Assembly (NCBI GenBank): GCA_019187365.1
Contig: JABARE010000034.1
Location: 1 to 55,860, forward strand
Reading direction: 5' to 3'
DNA from: Saprospiraceae bacterium
Lineage (GTDB): Bacteria > Bacteroidota > Bacteroidia > Chitinophagales > Saprospiraceae
DNA: 55,860 nucleotides
In this document: piece after piece, positions 43,262 to 51,350 of the stretch
How the letters are laid out: each line of letters starts with the position of its first letter
Position numbering within the stretch: the stretch's first letter is position 1
Made by a program: the position numbers and the translations under genes
The notes under the pieces: model-generated
The model's database searches: none
What the model was told of the DNA's origin: nothing
The model's input: only the letters and a program-made list of their open reading frames with translations

Positions 43262-43672
43262 ATGCACCTTAAAATCGACGACGAGCTAACCATCGAACAG
43301 GTCCAAAAGAAATTCAGTTCGAGGTATCCGTTTTTGAAAATTGAATTCTTCAACAAGCCTCACGGAGTACATTCCGGGTCGCGCAAGGAAGACATGATAC
43401 CCGCAGAAATGCTTTTTAAAGAATGCCGCTCGAAGCACAGCGAGGGAAGCCTTGAAATCCGCCCAAGCACGACCGTTGCAGAGCTCGAAAAAAGTTTCAA
43501 AGAAGCTTTTGGGCTTTACGCACAAGTGTTCCGCAAATCTGGCGAATTGTGGATCGAAACGACGGTTACGGACGACTGGACTCTCGAAAAGCAAAATGCC
43601 GAGGCCGAGCTTTTCTACAATGACCTCCAGGCCAAAGGCGGCAGCTACGACCGCGACGCACTTTTGAGTTGA
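43262..43672 (+). CDS. Conserved hypothetical protein of the stress module
   Basis: A 136-residue soluble protein with no signal peptide. It has an N-terminal LKIDDELTIEQVQKKFSSRYPFLKIEFF pattern, a central STTVAELEKSFKEAFGLYAQVFRKSGELWIETT stretch, and a charged C-terminus (DDWTLEKQNAEAE). I have seen similar proteins beside UspA genes in Bacteroidota but know no function. The spacing to the uspA gene (18 nt) and the strong terminator just after it show that the two form a complete operon. Confidence 0.75.
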   Translation: MHLKIDDELTIEQVQKKFSSRYPFLKIEFFNKPHGVHSGSRKEDMIPAEMLFKECRSKHSEGSLEIRPSTTVAELEKSFKEAFGLYAQVFRKSGELWIETTVTDDWTLEKQNAEAELFYNDLQAKGGSYDRDALLS

Positions 43673-43690
43673 TGTCGCAGGTTTAAACGC

Positions 43691-43727
43691 TAAAATAAAA
43701 AGCCTCCCGAGGAGGCTTTTTATTTTA
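43691..43727. terminator. Bidirectional rho-independent terminator
   Basis: A perfect 17-bp stem (43691-43707 with 43711-43727) with a 3-nt CGA loop is flanked on both sides by A/T runs. It sits between the convergent hypothetical gene and hsp20 and should stop transcription from both. Confidence 0.93.
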
Positions 43728-43800
43728 TCTCAATATACCGCTAACAAAGCAGATAACATTATAACCTAATGCCGTAAAATGAATTCGCCGTCTTTACCGC

Positions 43801-44238
43801 TCAAGAGACGGAAATTTCCTTGGCCTTCCCGGTGGTGTTCTGATCTATTTTGGGAATGTGAATGCTGAGGATGCCCTGGTCATACGACGCGCCAATGTGT
43901 GCGGCATCGATGTTTGACGGCAAAGTAAAACTCCGCGAAAAGGAAGTGTAATTGTATTCGCGGCGCTTGATTTTGCCCTTTTCCTCTTCTTTGGTCTCAC
44001 TCTTCCGTTCTGCAGACACGGTCATGACGCGGTCGTCAACCGATATCTTGAAATCGGATTTCTCCATTCCCGGAGCGGCCATTTCAATGGTAAAGTGCTT
44101 TAGCGATTCCCTCACATTCACAGCGGGAACAGTAGACTCAGGTGAGCGAAACCCATCATCTCCCAAAAAGTCATCCAGCCAAATCGGGAGGTTCCCAAGA
44201 AAGGGGAAATCGCGGTTCAATCTGCTCAAATAACTCAT
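43801..44238 (-). CDS. Small heat shock protein Hsp20
   Basis: An ATP-independent chaperone of 145 residues with an alpha-crystallin domain (about 38-140). The domain opens with VNVRESLKHFTIEMAAPGMEKSDFKI, includes the SAERKSETKEEEKGK loop and the conserved ASYDQGILSIHIPK (A-x-x-x-G-x-L). It ends without an obvious I-x-I tail. It is the last gene of the CBS-UspA-Hsp20 run, 29 nt after the UspA gene, and is closed by the terminator at 43691. Confidence 0.93.
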   Translation of the reverse strand: MSYLSRLNRDFPFLGNLPIWLDDFLGDDGFRSPESTVPAVNVRESLKHFTIEMAAPGMEKSDFKISVDDRVMTVSAERKSETKEEEKGKIKRREYNYTSFSRSFTLPSNIDAAHIGASYDQGILSIHIPKIDQNTTGKAKEISVS

Positions 44239-44267
44239 GGCAAAATGTTTTAAAGTTTAAAGATCAA

Positions 44268-44723
44268 TTATTTGACGATGAGCACCGGACAGTTGGCGTT
44301 TCGCAAAACGCCTTCTGCCACACTGCCCAGAAATACTCTGCGGATTCCCTTGCGTCCGTGCGATCCGATCACGATCAGGTCTGCACCCGTGCGTTCCTGC
44401 ACAGCAATCACCGCTTCACCGATGTCGTTGTCTTCTTCAACTACGATATCTACCGGGACCTGGGGATGGCTGTCTGCAATTTTTGCCTTCAGCGCATCCA
44501 GATTTTTTTGCTCATCCTCACGCATTTTGCCCAAAAGGTCGATGGCCAAAACGTTGTTGCGGAGCAAAGGACTCCCTCCTTCATACAGAAAGGGGTTGAC
44601 CAGCACGTGTACCACTGTCAATTTCTCGCCGCACGCAGAACAGAGCTGCAATGCGCGATCCAATGCCCGGTCAGCGTGCTCGGAAAAGTCATAAGAACAA
44701 AGAATGTTATTAAATACTTTCAT
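44268..44723 (-). CDS. Universal stress protein, single UspA domain
   Basis: A 151-residue single-domain UspA. ILCSYDFSEHADRALDRALQL is the N-terminal strand-helix with the adenine-side Asp. GADLIVIGSHGRKGIRRVFLGSVAEGVLRNANCPVLIVK is a complete ATP-binding loop (G-x2-G-x9-G-S), so this copy, unlike the second domains of the tandem forms, should bind ATP. It is preceded after 92 nt by the CBS gene and followed after 29 nt by hsp20. Confidence 0.92.
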   Translation of the reverse strand: MKVFNNILCSYDFSEHADRALDRALQLCSACGEKLTVVHVLVNPFLYEGGSPLLRNNVLAIDLLGKMREDEQKNLDALKAKIADSHPQVPVDIVVEEDNDIGEAVIAVQERTGADLIVIGSHGRKGIRRVFLGSVAEGVLRNANCPVLIVK

Positions 44724-44815
44724 AAAGCTTGTTTATTGTTTCACTGTTTAACATCTAACTCCAACAGGAAGTTTCCAGGATCAAAATTGAAACCGTCTCT
44801 CCTTGACCTTGCCGC

Positions 44816-45229
44816 TCACTTGCTTACATATCGAAGAATGTCAAATGGCGTAACCAACCCAAGCAACTCCTTTCCATCTACAACAGGCAGACAGTGAAAA
44901 TAGTTTGTCAGAAAGACCTCAATGGCAATTTCGATGCGATCGTCAGGATCCAGTTTTCCCAGCCGCGTCACCATAATCTGTTTGACCTTGGTAAACTGGA
45001 GTTTTTGATCTTCCTGAATGTCAAGGCGCTCCGAATCGAGGACGGCGTTGCTATACAGCAGCAGATCCGATTTGGACACCAGCCCAACGAGGTCGCGAAA
45101 ATGGACGACGGGAAGGTGATGAAAAGTGTGCTGGTCGAAAATGTGCTTGACGCTGAGCAGATCGTCTTCCGGGGTCACCGTCACCAGGTCCCTTGTCATG
45201 ATCAAACGAACGGGTTGTTTAAGATCCAT
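44816..45229 (-). CDS. CBS-pair domain protein
   Basis: A 137-residue protein consisting of two CBS motifs, one Bateman module. Repeat 1 is IMTRDLVTVTPEDDLLSVKHIFDQHTFHHLPVV, repeat 2 is IMVTRLGKLDPDDRIEIAIEVFLTNYFHCLPVVDGKELLGLVT. Such modules bind adenine nucleotides and sense energy state. It is the first gene of the minus-strand run in the stress module. Its promoter (box 45245-45252) has a FixK-like site centred 29.5 bp upstream of the -7 box. The gene is divergent from the histidine kinase. Confidence 0.9.
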   Translation of the reverse strand: MDLKQPVRLIMTRDLVTVTPEDDLLSVKHIFDQHTFHHLPVVHFRDLVGLVSKSDLLLYSNAVLDSERLDIQEDQKLQFTKVKQIMVTRLGKLDPDDRIEIAIEVFLTNYFHCLPVVDGKELLGLVTPFDILRYVSK

Positions 45230-45244
45230 AAATCGAATTTTTAG

Positions 45245-45252
45245 CTAAGCTA
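45245..45252 (-). promoter_or_regulatory. -7 promoter box of the CBS-uspA-hsp20 run
   Basis: On the minus strand TAGCTTAG, a TAnnTTAG variant, is 15 nt before the ATG at 45229. Predicted transcription start is near 45238, placing the FixK-like site centre near -43. Confidence 0.45.
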
Positions 45253-45274
45253 GGCCGATTTTCAGGCATTTTTA

Positions 45275-45310
45275 CTGATCTTTGTCAGCCAAAACCCTGA
45301 TCCTTGTCAA
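45275..45310. promoter_or_regulatory. Two FixK/FNR-like anaeroboxes between CBS gene and histidine kinase
   Basis: CTGATCTTTGTCAG (45275-45288) and CTGATCCTTGTCAA (45297-45310) both match TGAT-N4-GTCA. They are 22 bp apart centre to centre, two helical turns. The nearer site is centred 29.5 bp from the CBS-gene -7 box. The second overlaps the TTG start codon of the kinase gene, a good position for negative autoregulation. Confidence 0.65.
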
Positions 45311-46611
45311 TTCCGGAGCATCCTGCATTTTTTGACGTTCAGTTCCAGAACAGCAGCTTTTTCAGGTCAATTTTTGAGACGGCCATAGACGGCATCATCA
45401 TCATCGACCAGTCGGGGCGCATCCAGATGATCAATGCCAGTGCGGAAGCGCTGTTCGGTTATCGCGACGGAGAGCTGATCGGCACAAACGTAAGTGGGCT
45501 GATGCCCGAGCCGCATAAGCACCAGCACGACGGCTACATCCGGAACTACCTGGAAACCGGAGTAAAAAAGATCATAGGCATCGGAAGGGAAGTCCTGGGG
45601 CTCCGCAAAGATGGAAGCCTGTTTCCCATTCGCCTTGCGGTGAGCAATTTCACCCTCGACGGGCAGGCCTTTTTTACGGGAGTGGTGCACGACCTTTCGG
45701 CGCAAAAAGAGGCGGAACGCAACCTTTGGTACCTCAACAAGAACCTGGAAAAGATGGTCGATTCCAGGACGGGGCAACTCCGGGAAAGTCTCAACCAGCT
45801 CAACGCCATAAACCGCAACCTCGAATTTGAAATACAGCAACGCGCCATCGCCGAAGACAAACTCAAAGAGCGCGAACAGGAGTTAGTCGATGCCGTAGAA
45901 CGGGAACGCAGCCTCCACTTGCTCAAATCGCGTTTTATCTCCGTCGCTTCCCATGAATTTCGCACCCCTCTCGCCAACATACTGAGCTCCCTGAGCCTGA
46001 TCGACCGCTATTACGCCGACGAACACATCGATAAGCGAAATAAGCACATACAGAAAATAAAAAACAACATCCACTACCTCAACGGCATCCTCAACGAATT
46101 TCTGAGCCTTACCCGCATCGAAGAAGGCCAGTTCACCCTGAAAGTTGAACCTTTTTCCCTCCGGGAATTCATCCGGGAGCTCGTGGAAGATTTCAATTAC
46201 CTCAAAAAGTCGGGCCAGAGTTTACATTTTGAAGTGGAAGACTCCGAAGGCACCTACCTGATCAGCACCGACAAAACCTGCGTGCGGCACATTCTGAGCA
46301 ACCTCATCTCAAACGCCATCAAGTATAGCGGCGACCATGCCGACATCCGCGTACACCTCAGCTTTGCGAACGAGCGTTTTGTGATCGACGTCGTAGACAA
46401 TGGCATAGGCATTCCGGAGGAGGAACAAAAATTTATCTTCGACATCTTCTACCGGGCCTCCAACGTGCTCAACATACAGGGCACCGGGCTTGGCCTGAAC
46501 ATCGTCCGGAAATACCTCGACGTCATCTCAGGGACCCTCGTGTTTAAATCGCGCGAAAACGAAGGAACCCATTTGCGCATCAAACTTCCAGTGCATGTTG
46601 AAAAAAGCTAA
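45304..46611 (+). CDS. FixL-like PAS sensor histidine kinase
   Basis: A 435-residue soluble sensor kinase. The PAS domain (about 16-135) is FixL-like: GIIIIDQSGRIQMINASAEALFGY, GLMPEPHKHQHDGYI, KIIGIGREVLGLRKDG. The residue equivalent to the haem-ligand His of Bradyrhizobium FixL (before IIGIGR) is Lys here. A coiled coil (about 138-205) leads to HisKA with the phosphoacceptor in SHEFRTPLANI, then HATPase (SNLISNAIKYS, DNGIGIP, GTGLGLNIV). TTG at 45304 is the only usable start, since an in-frame stop lies at 45298-45300. It overlaps the regulator gene by 17 bp. Confidence 0.87.
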   Translation: MSIPEHPAFFDVQFQNSSFFRSIFETAIDGIIIIDQSGRIQMINASAEALFGYRDGELIGTNVSGLMPEPHKHQHDGYIRNYLETGVKKIIGIGREVLGLRKDGSLFPIRLAVSNFTLDGQAFFTGVVHDLSAQKEAERNLWYLNKNLEKMVDSRTGQLRESLNQLNAINRNLEFEIQQRAIAEDKLKEREQELVDAVERERSLHLLKSRFISVASHEFRTPLANILSSLSLIDRYYADEHIDKRNKHIQKIKNNIHYLNGILNEFLSLTRIEEGQFTLKVEPFSLREFIRELVEDFNYLKKSGQSLHFEVEDSEGTYLISTDKTCVRHILSNLISNAIKYSGDHADIRVHLSFANERFVIDVVDNGIGIPEEEQKFIFDIFYRASNVLNIQGTGLGLNIVRKYLDVISGTLVFKSRENEGTHLRIKLPVHVEKS

Positions 46612-47641
46612 AATCCTCATCATCGAGGACAACTCGGAAATGCGTGAGAACATCCACGAAATTCTCGAATTGTCGAATTACGAAGTTTATTCCGCTGCTG
46701 ACGGACTTCAAGGGGTGCAGACCGCCCGTCAGCACCGTCCCGATCTCATTCTATGCGACATCATGATGCCCAACCTCGACGGATTTGGCGTATTGAAAAT
46801 TCTGAGTCAGGATGAACAGCTCCGAACGACACCCTTCATTTTTCTTACGGCAAAAGCGGAGAAGGAGGATTTTCGGAAGGGTATGAATCTGGGCGCAGAG
46901 GACTATCTCATCAAACCATTCGACGACGCCGACCTCCTGCACATCATTGGCAACAAACTCTCAAAATACGAAGAACTCTCAAAAACCAAAGCCACCCGCG
47001 CATTGGCGGGCATACTTCCGTTTGATTCGCTTTACACTTTTCCGAAAGTCCAGGCTCTGATCGATGCCTCAGAAATCAGGGAGTACGGAAAAAAAAGCAA
47101 GCTCTGGGTAAGCCGGGAAAAGGTAAACCATTTGTATTTTTTGGAATCAGGCTTACTGAAAGAAGGGATCGAAACCGTAGGTGGCAAGGAGTTCATTTTT
47201 CAGTTTTACGCCAGTCCGGGACTCGCAGGAGTGCAACATCTATTCCAGGCGACGTTTCACAGTTTTTGCGAGGTCATAGAGCCTTCGGCAGTGCGCGCAC
47301 TGCCGAGAAAGCAGCTCGAAGACATCATCCTCAGGGAAAACCTCTGGACATCTTTTCAGCACCATTACGCCTCCTTATGTCAGGAACATCTCTCCAGACT
47401 TGCCATAAACTCTTTTGGCAACGTGCGCGAGAAAGTAGCCTACCACCTGTATTTACTGTCAAGCAACCTCAAACAGGAAACCCTCCATCTAAGCCGGGAG
47501 GACCTGGCTGCCTTTTGTGGCATTGCCAAAGAAACCCTCATTCGCAACCTGACGGAGCTCAAGGAAGACAAAGTCATCCAGATAGACGCCGAGGGCATCC
47601 ACCTACTGAATTTACAAAAGCTGCAAGCGCTTTTTGTCTGA
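46595..47641 (+). CDS. Response regulator fused to a Crp/Fnr-type DNA-binding module
   Basis: A 348-residue regulator. Residues 1-125 are a receiver domain with acidic pocket EDN (11-13), phosphoacceptor Asp55 (CDIMMPNLDG), Thr in FLTAKA and Lys in LIKPFDD. Residues about 145-265 form a cNMP-like effector barrel (VNHLYFLESGLLKEGI, FIFQFYASPGLAG). The C-terminus (about 270-348) is a Crp-type winged helix with LSREDLAAFCGIAKETLIRNLTELKEDKVIQI. This merges the FixJ (receiver) and FixK (Crp-type) functions in one protein, the expected partner of the kinase encoded just upstream. No Fnr-type N-terminal Cys cluster is seen. Confidence 0.9.
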   Translation: MLKKAKILIIEDNSEMRENIHEILELSNYEVYSAADGLQGVQTARQHRPDLILCDIMMPNLDGFGVLKILSQDEQLRTTPFIFLTAKAEKEDFRKGMNLGAEDYLIKPFDDADLLHIIGNKLSKYEELSKTKATRALAGILPFDSLYTFPKVQALIDASEIREYGKKSKLWVSREKVNHLYFLESGLLKEGIETVGGKEFIFQFYASPGLAGVQHLFQATFHSFCEVIEPSAVRALPRKQLEDIILRENLWTSFQHHYASLCQEHLSRLAINSFGNVREKVAYHLYLLSSNLKQETLHLSREDLAAFCGIAKETLIRNLTELKEDKVIQIDAEGIHLLNLQKLQALFV

Positions 47642-47686
47642 AGGCAATTTAAGGCAGAAGGGTAATAAATACCCGACAATAAGATG

Positions 47687-47694
47687 TACTTTTG
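47687..47694 (+). promoter_or_regulatory. -7 promoter box upstream of the C10 protease
   Basis: TACTTTTG matches TAnnTTTG, 111 nt before the ATG at 47806, giving a leader of about 105 nt. No clear -33 element is seen. Confidence 0.4.
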
Positions 47695-47805
47695 GCACCA
47701 CCTAAGACAAGCTACAGGTTCGGGATTTTTCCAAACTGACCCATCCCTTGCGCTTAACTGAGGTTCTTAATGACTTATCACGTTGACCGCTAATCCACCG
47801 AATTT

Positions 47806-50442
47806 ATGAAAAATGTTGTTTCTGTGCTCACCGCCTTGCTCCTGTCGCTGAGTTTGCTCTTTGGAAAACAAATCGACGAATCTACGGCGAGAACCATAGG
47901 GCTTAACTTCCTTACCGGCAAAACCCAATCTTCAGCATTGCAAAATGCCACCGGGCTCGAGCTTGCCGAAAGAATATCCTCGAAGATGCATTCTGTTTCC
48001 GCATCCCCATCGCCCATCCATTACTATTACATTTTCAATGTTGTGCCGACTGCCGGATTTGTCATCGTAGCGGCTGACGACGTGGTCTTCCCCATTCTGG
48101 GCTATTCCGGTGAGGGCCGGTTTGATCCTGCAATAATCAATCCCACCGCTGCAAAATGGCTGGAGATCTATAAAAACCAGATTCGCCACGCCCTGGAAAC
48201 CGGCATGGTCCCCACCCGCGAAATTGTTGTAGCCTGGGAGGAATTGATGACAACACCGGGATTCGCAAAACCGGACCCAAACTCCCGCCTCGTAAGTCCG
48301 CTTTTGCAAACCAAGTGGGGTCAAACTCCCTATGTCAACGACCTCTGCCCGTATGATGTAAGAGCTGGTGCGGCCAATGGATACCATTGCGTTACCGGCT
48401 GCCCCGCAACCGCCATGGCACAGATCATGAAATACTGGAATCACCCGAAAACCGGTACGGGATTTCACTCCTATAATCACGACACCTACGGGACCCTCTC
48501 TGCGAATTTCGGCGGCACTTCCTATCAATGGGCTTCCATGCCCAACGCAGTCAACAGCTCCAACACCGCCGTTGCGACTCTGATGTCCCACTGCGGAATT
48601 GCCGTCAATATGATTTACGGACCTACCGTCAGCGGAGCCTATGTAATTGCCAACAGCCCCACTCCAGAAGCCTGTTGCGAATATGCCTATAAGACCTATT
48701 TTGGCTACGATCCCGCGTCGGTAAAGGGATTGGAGAGAAGCCAATACACCGATGCCAACTGGAAGTCCATTTTGAAAGGAGAACTGGACAACAGCCGTCC
48801 GATTCAGTACGCAGGCTTCGGGGGAGGCTCGGGGCACACTTTCGTTTGCGACGGTTATGACGCCAACGACTACTTTCACATGAACTGGGGCTGGGGAGGG
48901 GCCCTCGACGGTTTCTTCCGGCTCGACGCACTCAATCCCGGTGGCGGCGGAACCGGATCGGGGACAGGAACCTACAACAGCTACCAACAGGCAGTCATCG
49001 GGATCAAACCCACCTCAGGTGGCGGAACGGCAGATCAGACCTTGCGCTTGTACGATTACGTGACGGCATCTGCGACCACGATATACTACGGCGGTGAATT
49101 TTCCATCCACACCGACATCCTCAACAACACCAACGCACCATTCAGCGGCGACTTTGGCACAGCCGTTTTCGACGCTCAGTACAATTTCATCGATTTCGTC
49201 GAAATCAAATCGGGATGGACCCTGGCTTCGGGCTATCACTATACCAACGGGCTTACCTTTGAGACCGACGGATTGCTGAGTATGTTGCCGGGCAGCTATT
49301 TCATCGCCGTTTACTCCCGCCCATCAGGCGGAAACTGGTCCATCATTTCCAATTATGGGAATTACGAAAATCTCGTAAAAATCGACGTGATCAATCCTAA
49401 TACCATTGAAATGTTCTCCCCGATGACACTAACACCCGGTAGTACCTTCACTCAAGGACAGCCGGCCTCCGTAAATCTGGATGTTTCGAATGCGGGCAAT
49501 AGCACTTTTTACGGAACGTACTCGGTCGATTTATATGACCTGAACGGCGAATGGGTAGAAAATATAGCTCAAATTACAGAGGCGAACGGACTCCCCGCAG
49601 GTTACCACTATTTGTCTCCTTTCCTGACTTTTTCCAAGGCCACTGTAAGCGCTGAAGCTGGAACGTATTTGCTTGCCGCGACGTTTCGCCCTAATGGAGG
49701 CGACTGGTCCCTGACCGGGTCGTCAAAATTTCAAAATCCGGTTTACGTCACGGTTCAACTTCCCGATATCGTTCCCGATGTTTACGAATCCAACAACGCC
49801 GCAGCCCAGGCCTACAACCTCCCCATTTCGTTCAACGGAAATGCGGCCATCATTAAGACGCAGGGGGCGAACTGTCACGTCGGCGATGATTTCGATTATT
49901 ATCGCCTTTCGCTGCCTTCCGGCTTTAACTATACGATCACAGCGCGGCTACAGGACTCCTACAACAGCAACGACGGCAAAGAATACACCCTCGATGCACA
50001 GTTCACCCATTCGACCAATGGATCGACCTGGTCAGATTCCTATGACGACATATTGCCGGGCAATGTTTCGGTGTTAAACGGAGGGAACCTTTACTTTTTT
50101 GTCTCGCCCTTTTTCCTCGGAAATACCGGCACTTATGCCTTGCAGATCAACATCAGCCGGACGCCAACCACGGCCGTAGAACATTCCGGCATGGAGAACC
50201 GCATCGCTTTGTATCCGAATCCTGCAGGCGACTTTATCAACGTGGATTTAGGCGAAACAAATGCCGAAATGCCATCCGTAGTATTGGTCAATGCAGATGG
50301 GACTGATCTACTGACAATGGAACCGGATGAAATGGAAAATCCAGTTCGGATACCGCTCCGCGAATTGCCGGCAGGGGTGTATTTTATTCACCTCCGTTTC
50401 GAAGACAACCTGGTCACCAAAAAATTCATACACAGACCATGA
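47806..50442 (+). CDS. Secreted C10-family cysteine protease (streptopain-like), type A T9SS sorting domain
   Basis: An 878-residue exported protease. Signal peptide 1-20; pro-domain (about 21-150) with the Spi-inhibitor-like VIVAADDVVFPILGYSGEG. The catalytic domain has Cys199 (CVTGCPATAMAQIMKYW) and His344 (GGSGHTFVCDGYD), with N360-W in HMNWGWGGALDGFFRLD. Several beta-sandwich domains follow (about 400-790; QTLRLYDYVTA, a DVYESNNAAAQAY pre-peptidase C-terminal-like domain). The final 80 residues (ALYPNPAGDFINVDLG ... GVYFIHLRFEDN) are a type A sorting tail. Proteolysis of external protein is the likely role. Confidence 0.92.
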   Translation: MKNVVSVLTALLLSLSLLFGKQIDESTARTIGLNFLTGKTQSSALQNATGLELAERISSKMHSVSASPSPIHYYYIFNVVPTAGFVIVAADDVVFPILGYSGEGRFDPAIINPTAAKWLEIYKNQIRHALETGMVPTREIVVAWEELMTTPGFAKPDPNSRLVSPLLQTKWGQTPYVNDLCPYDVRAGAANGYHCVTGCPATAMAQIMKYWNHPKTGTGFHSYNHDTYGTLSANFGGTSYQWASMPNAVNSSNTAVATLMSHCGIAVNMIYGPTVSGAYVIANSPTPEACCEYAYKTYFGYDPASVKGLERSQYTDANWKSILKGELDNSRPIQYAGFGGGSGHTFVCDGYDANDYFHMNWGWGGALDGFFRLDALNPGGGGTGSGTGTYNSYQQAVIGIKPTSGGGTADQTLRLYDYVTASATTIYYGGEFSIHTDILNNTNAPFSGDFGTAVFDAQYNFIDFVEIKSGWTLASGYHYTNGLTFETDGLLSMLPGSYFIAVYSRPSGGNWSIISNYGNYENLVKIDVINPNTIEMFSPMTLTPGSTFTQGQPASVNLDVSNAGNSTFYGTYSVDLYDLNGEWVENIAQITEANGLPAGYHYLSPFLTFSKATVSAEAGTYLLAATFRPNGGDWSLTGSSKFQNPVYVTVQLPDIVPDVYESNNAAAQAYNLPISFNGNAAIIKTQGANCHVGDDFDYYRLSLPSGFNYTITARLQDSYNSNDGKEYTLDAQFTHSTNGSTWSDSYDDILPGNVSVLNGGNLYFFVSPFFLGNTGTYALQINISRTPTTAVEHSGMENRIALYPNPAGDFINVDLGETNAEMPSVVLVNADGTDLLTMEPDEMENPVRIPLRELPAGVYFIHLRFEDNLVTKKFIHRP

Positions 50443-50957
50443 GAATTGGAATACTGTTTTTCTGTTGCCTGTTTGTTGCTTGCACCTGCAAGACCCCTCA
50501 AACCATGAATCAAAATTCGAATGAAAAAATTTCGGGATTTACGCCACAGTTCACCTCGGGCCCCCCCACGCTGGTTTACAAGACCGTCGCCGATTACGAC
50601 CAGCTCGTTCCGGTCATCCTTTCTGAAGACAAGAAATCAGTTCTGTCGTATCCGCACCCTGCTGATGTCCTGATAAATGGAACCCACCCCTTTCCGACCA
50701 AACTCAATGGCGGATACCTGCTCGACAACCGCGGCATCGGCCAGAACGTTGCATTTTTGAACATTGGTTATGAAGAATATGCCAAACTTCAAAACGCACC
50801 CTCCCCTGATGAACTGCTTGCGCTGATAAAAGACAAAAACCCGCTGATCGAATTGTGCGATTGCGGCAACAGGCACGCCTTCCAGGATGTATCGAAGCAA
50901 CTCAACAAACTCATAGACACAAAAAGCCTCCGTACAAAATGCAAGGTGCTGAAATAG
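50439..50957 (+). CDS. Lipoprotein coupled to the C10 protease gene
   Basis: A 172-residue product with a lipoprotein signal peptide (ILFFCCLFVAC, lipidated Cys about residue 15). The mature part has FTSGPPTLVYKTVADYDQLVPVIL, HPFPTKLNGGYLLDNRGIG and LIELCDCGNR, resembling a Bacteroidota-restricted hypothetical family. The start overlaps the protease stop (ATGA, 4 nt), so the proteins are made together. A role as a periplasmic or surface partner or inhibitor of the protease is possible but not shown by motifs. Confidence 0.78.
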   Translation: MRIGILFFCCLFVACTCKTPQTMNQNSNEKISGFTPQFTSGPPTLVYKTVADYDQLVPVILSEDKKSVLSYPHPADVLINGTHPFPTKLNGGYLLDNRGIGQNVAFLNIGYEEYAKLQNAPSPDELLALIKDKNPLIELCDCGNRHAFQDVSKQLNKLIDTKSLRTKCKVLK

Positions 50958-50974
50958 GTGGAAGAGTACTTAAG

Positions 50975-51340
50975 TTATTGAGAATCCTGCCGGATGGCAC
51001 GCCGGAACAACCAGGCTGAAACCAGGAATATTGCTACGAAAATCAAATTGATGGCTAGCACCCCGTTCACGCCGGCGTCGCCCCATGAAGCCTTTGCTGG
51101 CCAGACGAACAGCGCAAAGAGCGGAACGGCAAATTGAACGAGCGCCACGATAAATAGGGTATAGGACATTCCCTTAGGCCGTAACCTCGAAATGACTGCC
51201 CCAAGAAAACCGACGATGAATACCGCACCAAACAATAGGTTCGCGGGATTGTTCTCGCTGCCGATAATGCCTACGGCGCCATTCGCCCAAAATAAGAGAA
51301 ATGCGCCAGTTAAACCAATGCTAAATGCCAATCGATACAT
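50975..51340 (-). CDS. Small four-helix membrane protein
   Basis: A 121-residue protein with four hydrophobic segments (about 3-24, 36-52, 62-82, 92-112) and short loops, ending in a basic tail FRRAIRQDSQ. No conserved motif that I recognise. The gene faces the protease-lipoprotein operon (convergent, 17 nt apart) and has its own promoter, with a -7 box (51351-51358) 10 nt upstream of the ATG. Confidence 0.7.
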   Translation of the reverse strand: MYRLAFSIGLTGAFLLFWANGAVGIIGSENNPANLLFGAVFIVGFLGAVISRLRPKGMSYTLFIVALVQFAVPLFALFVWPAKASWGDAGVNGVLAINLIFVAIFLVSAWLFRRAIRQDSQ

Positions 51341-51350
51341 ACATCAGTGA

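Noticed and set aside
47640..47805. Further FixK-like site (TGACTTATCA) upstream of the C10 protease
   Set aside because: The half-sites are two bases apart rather than four, so it does not fit the motif.
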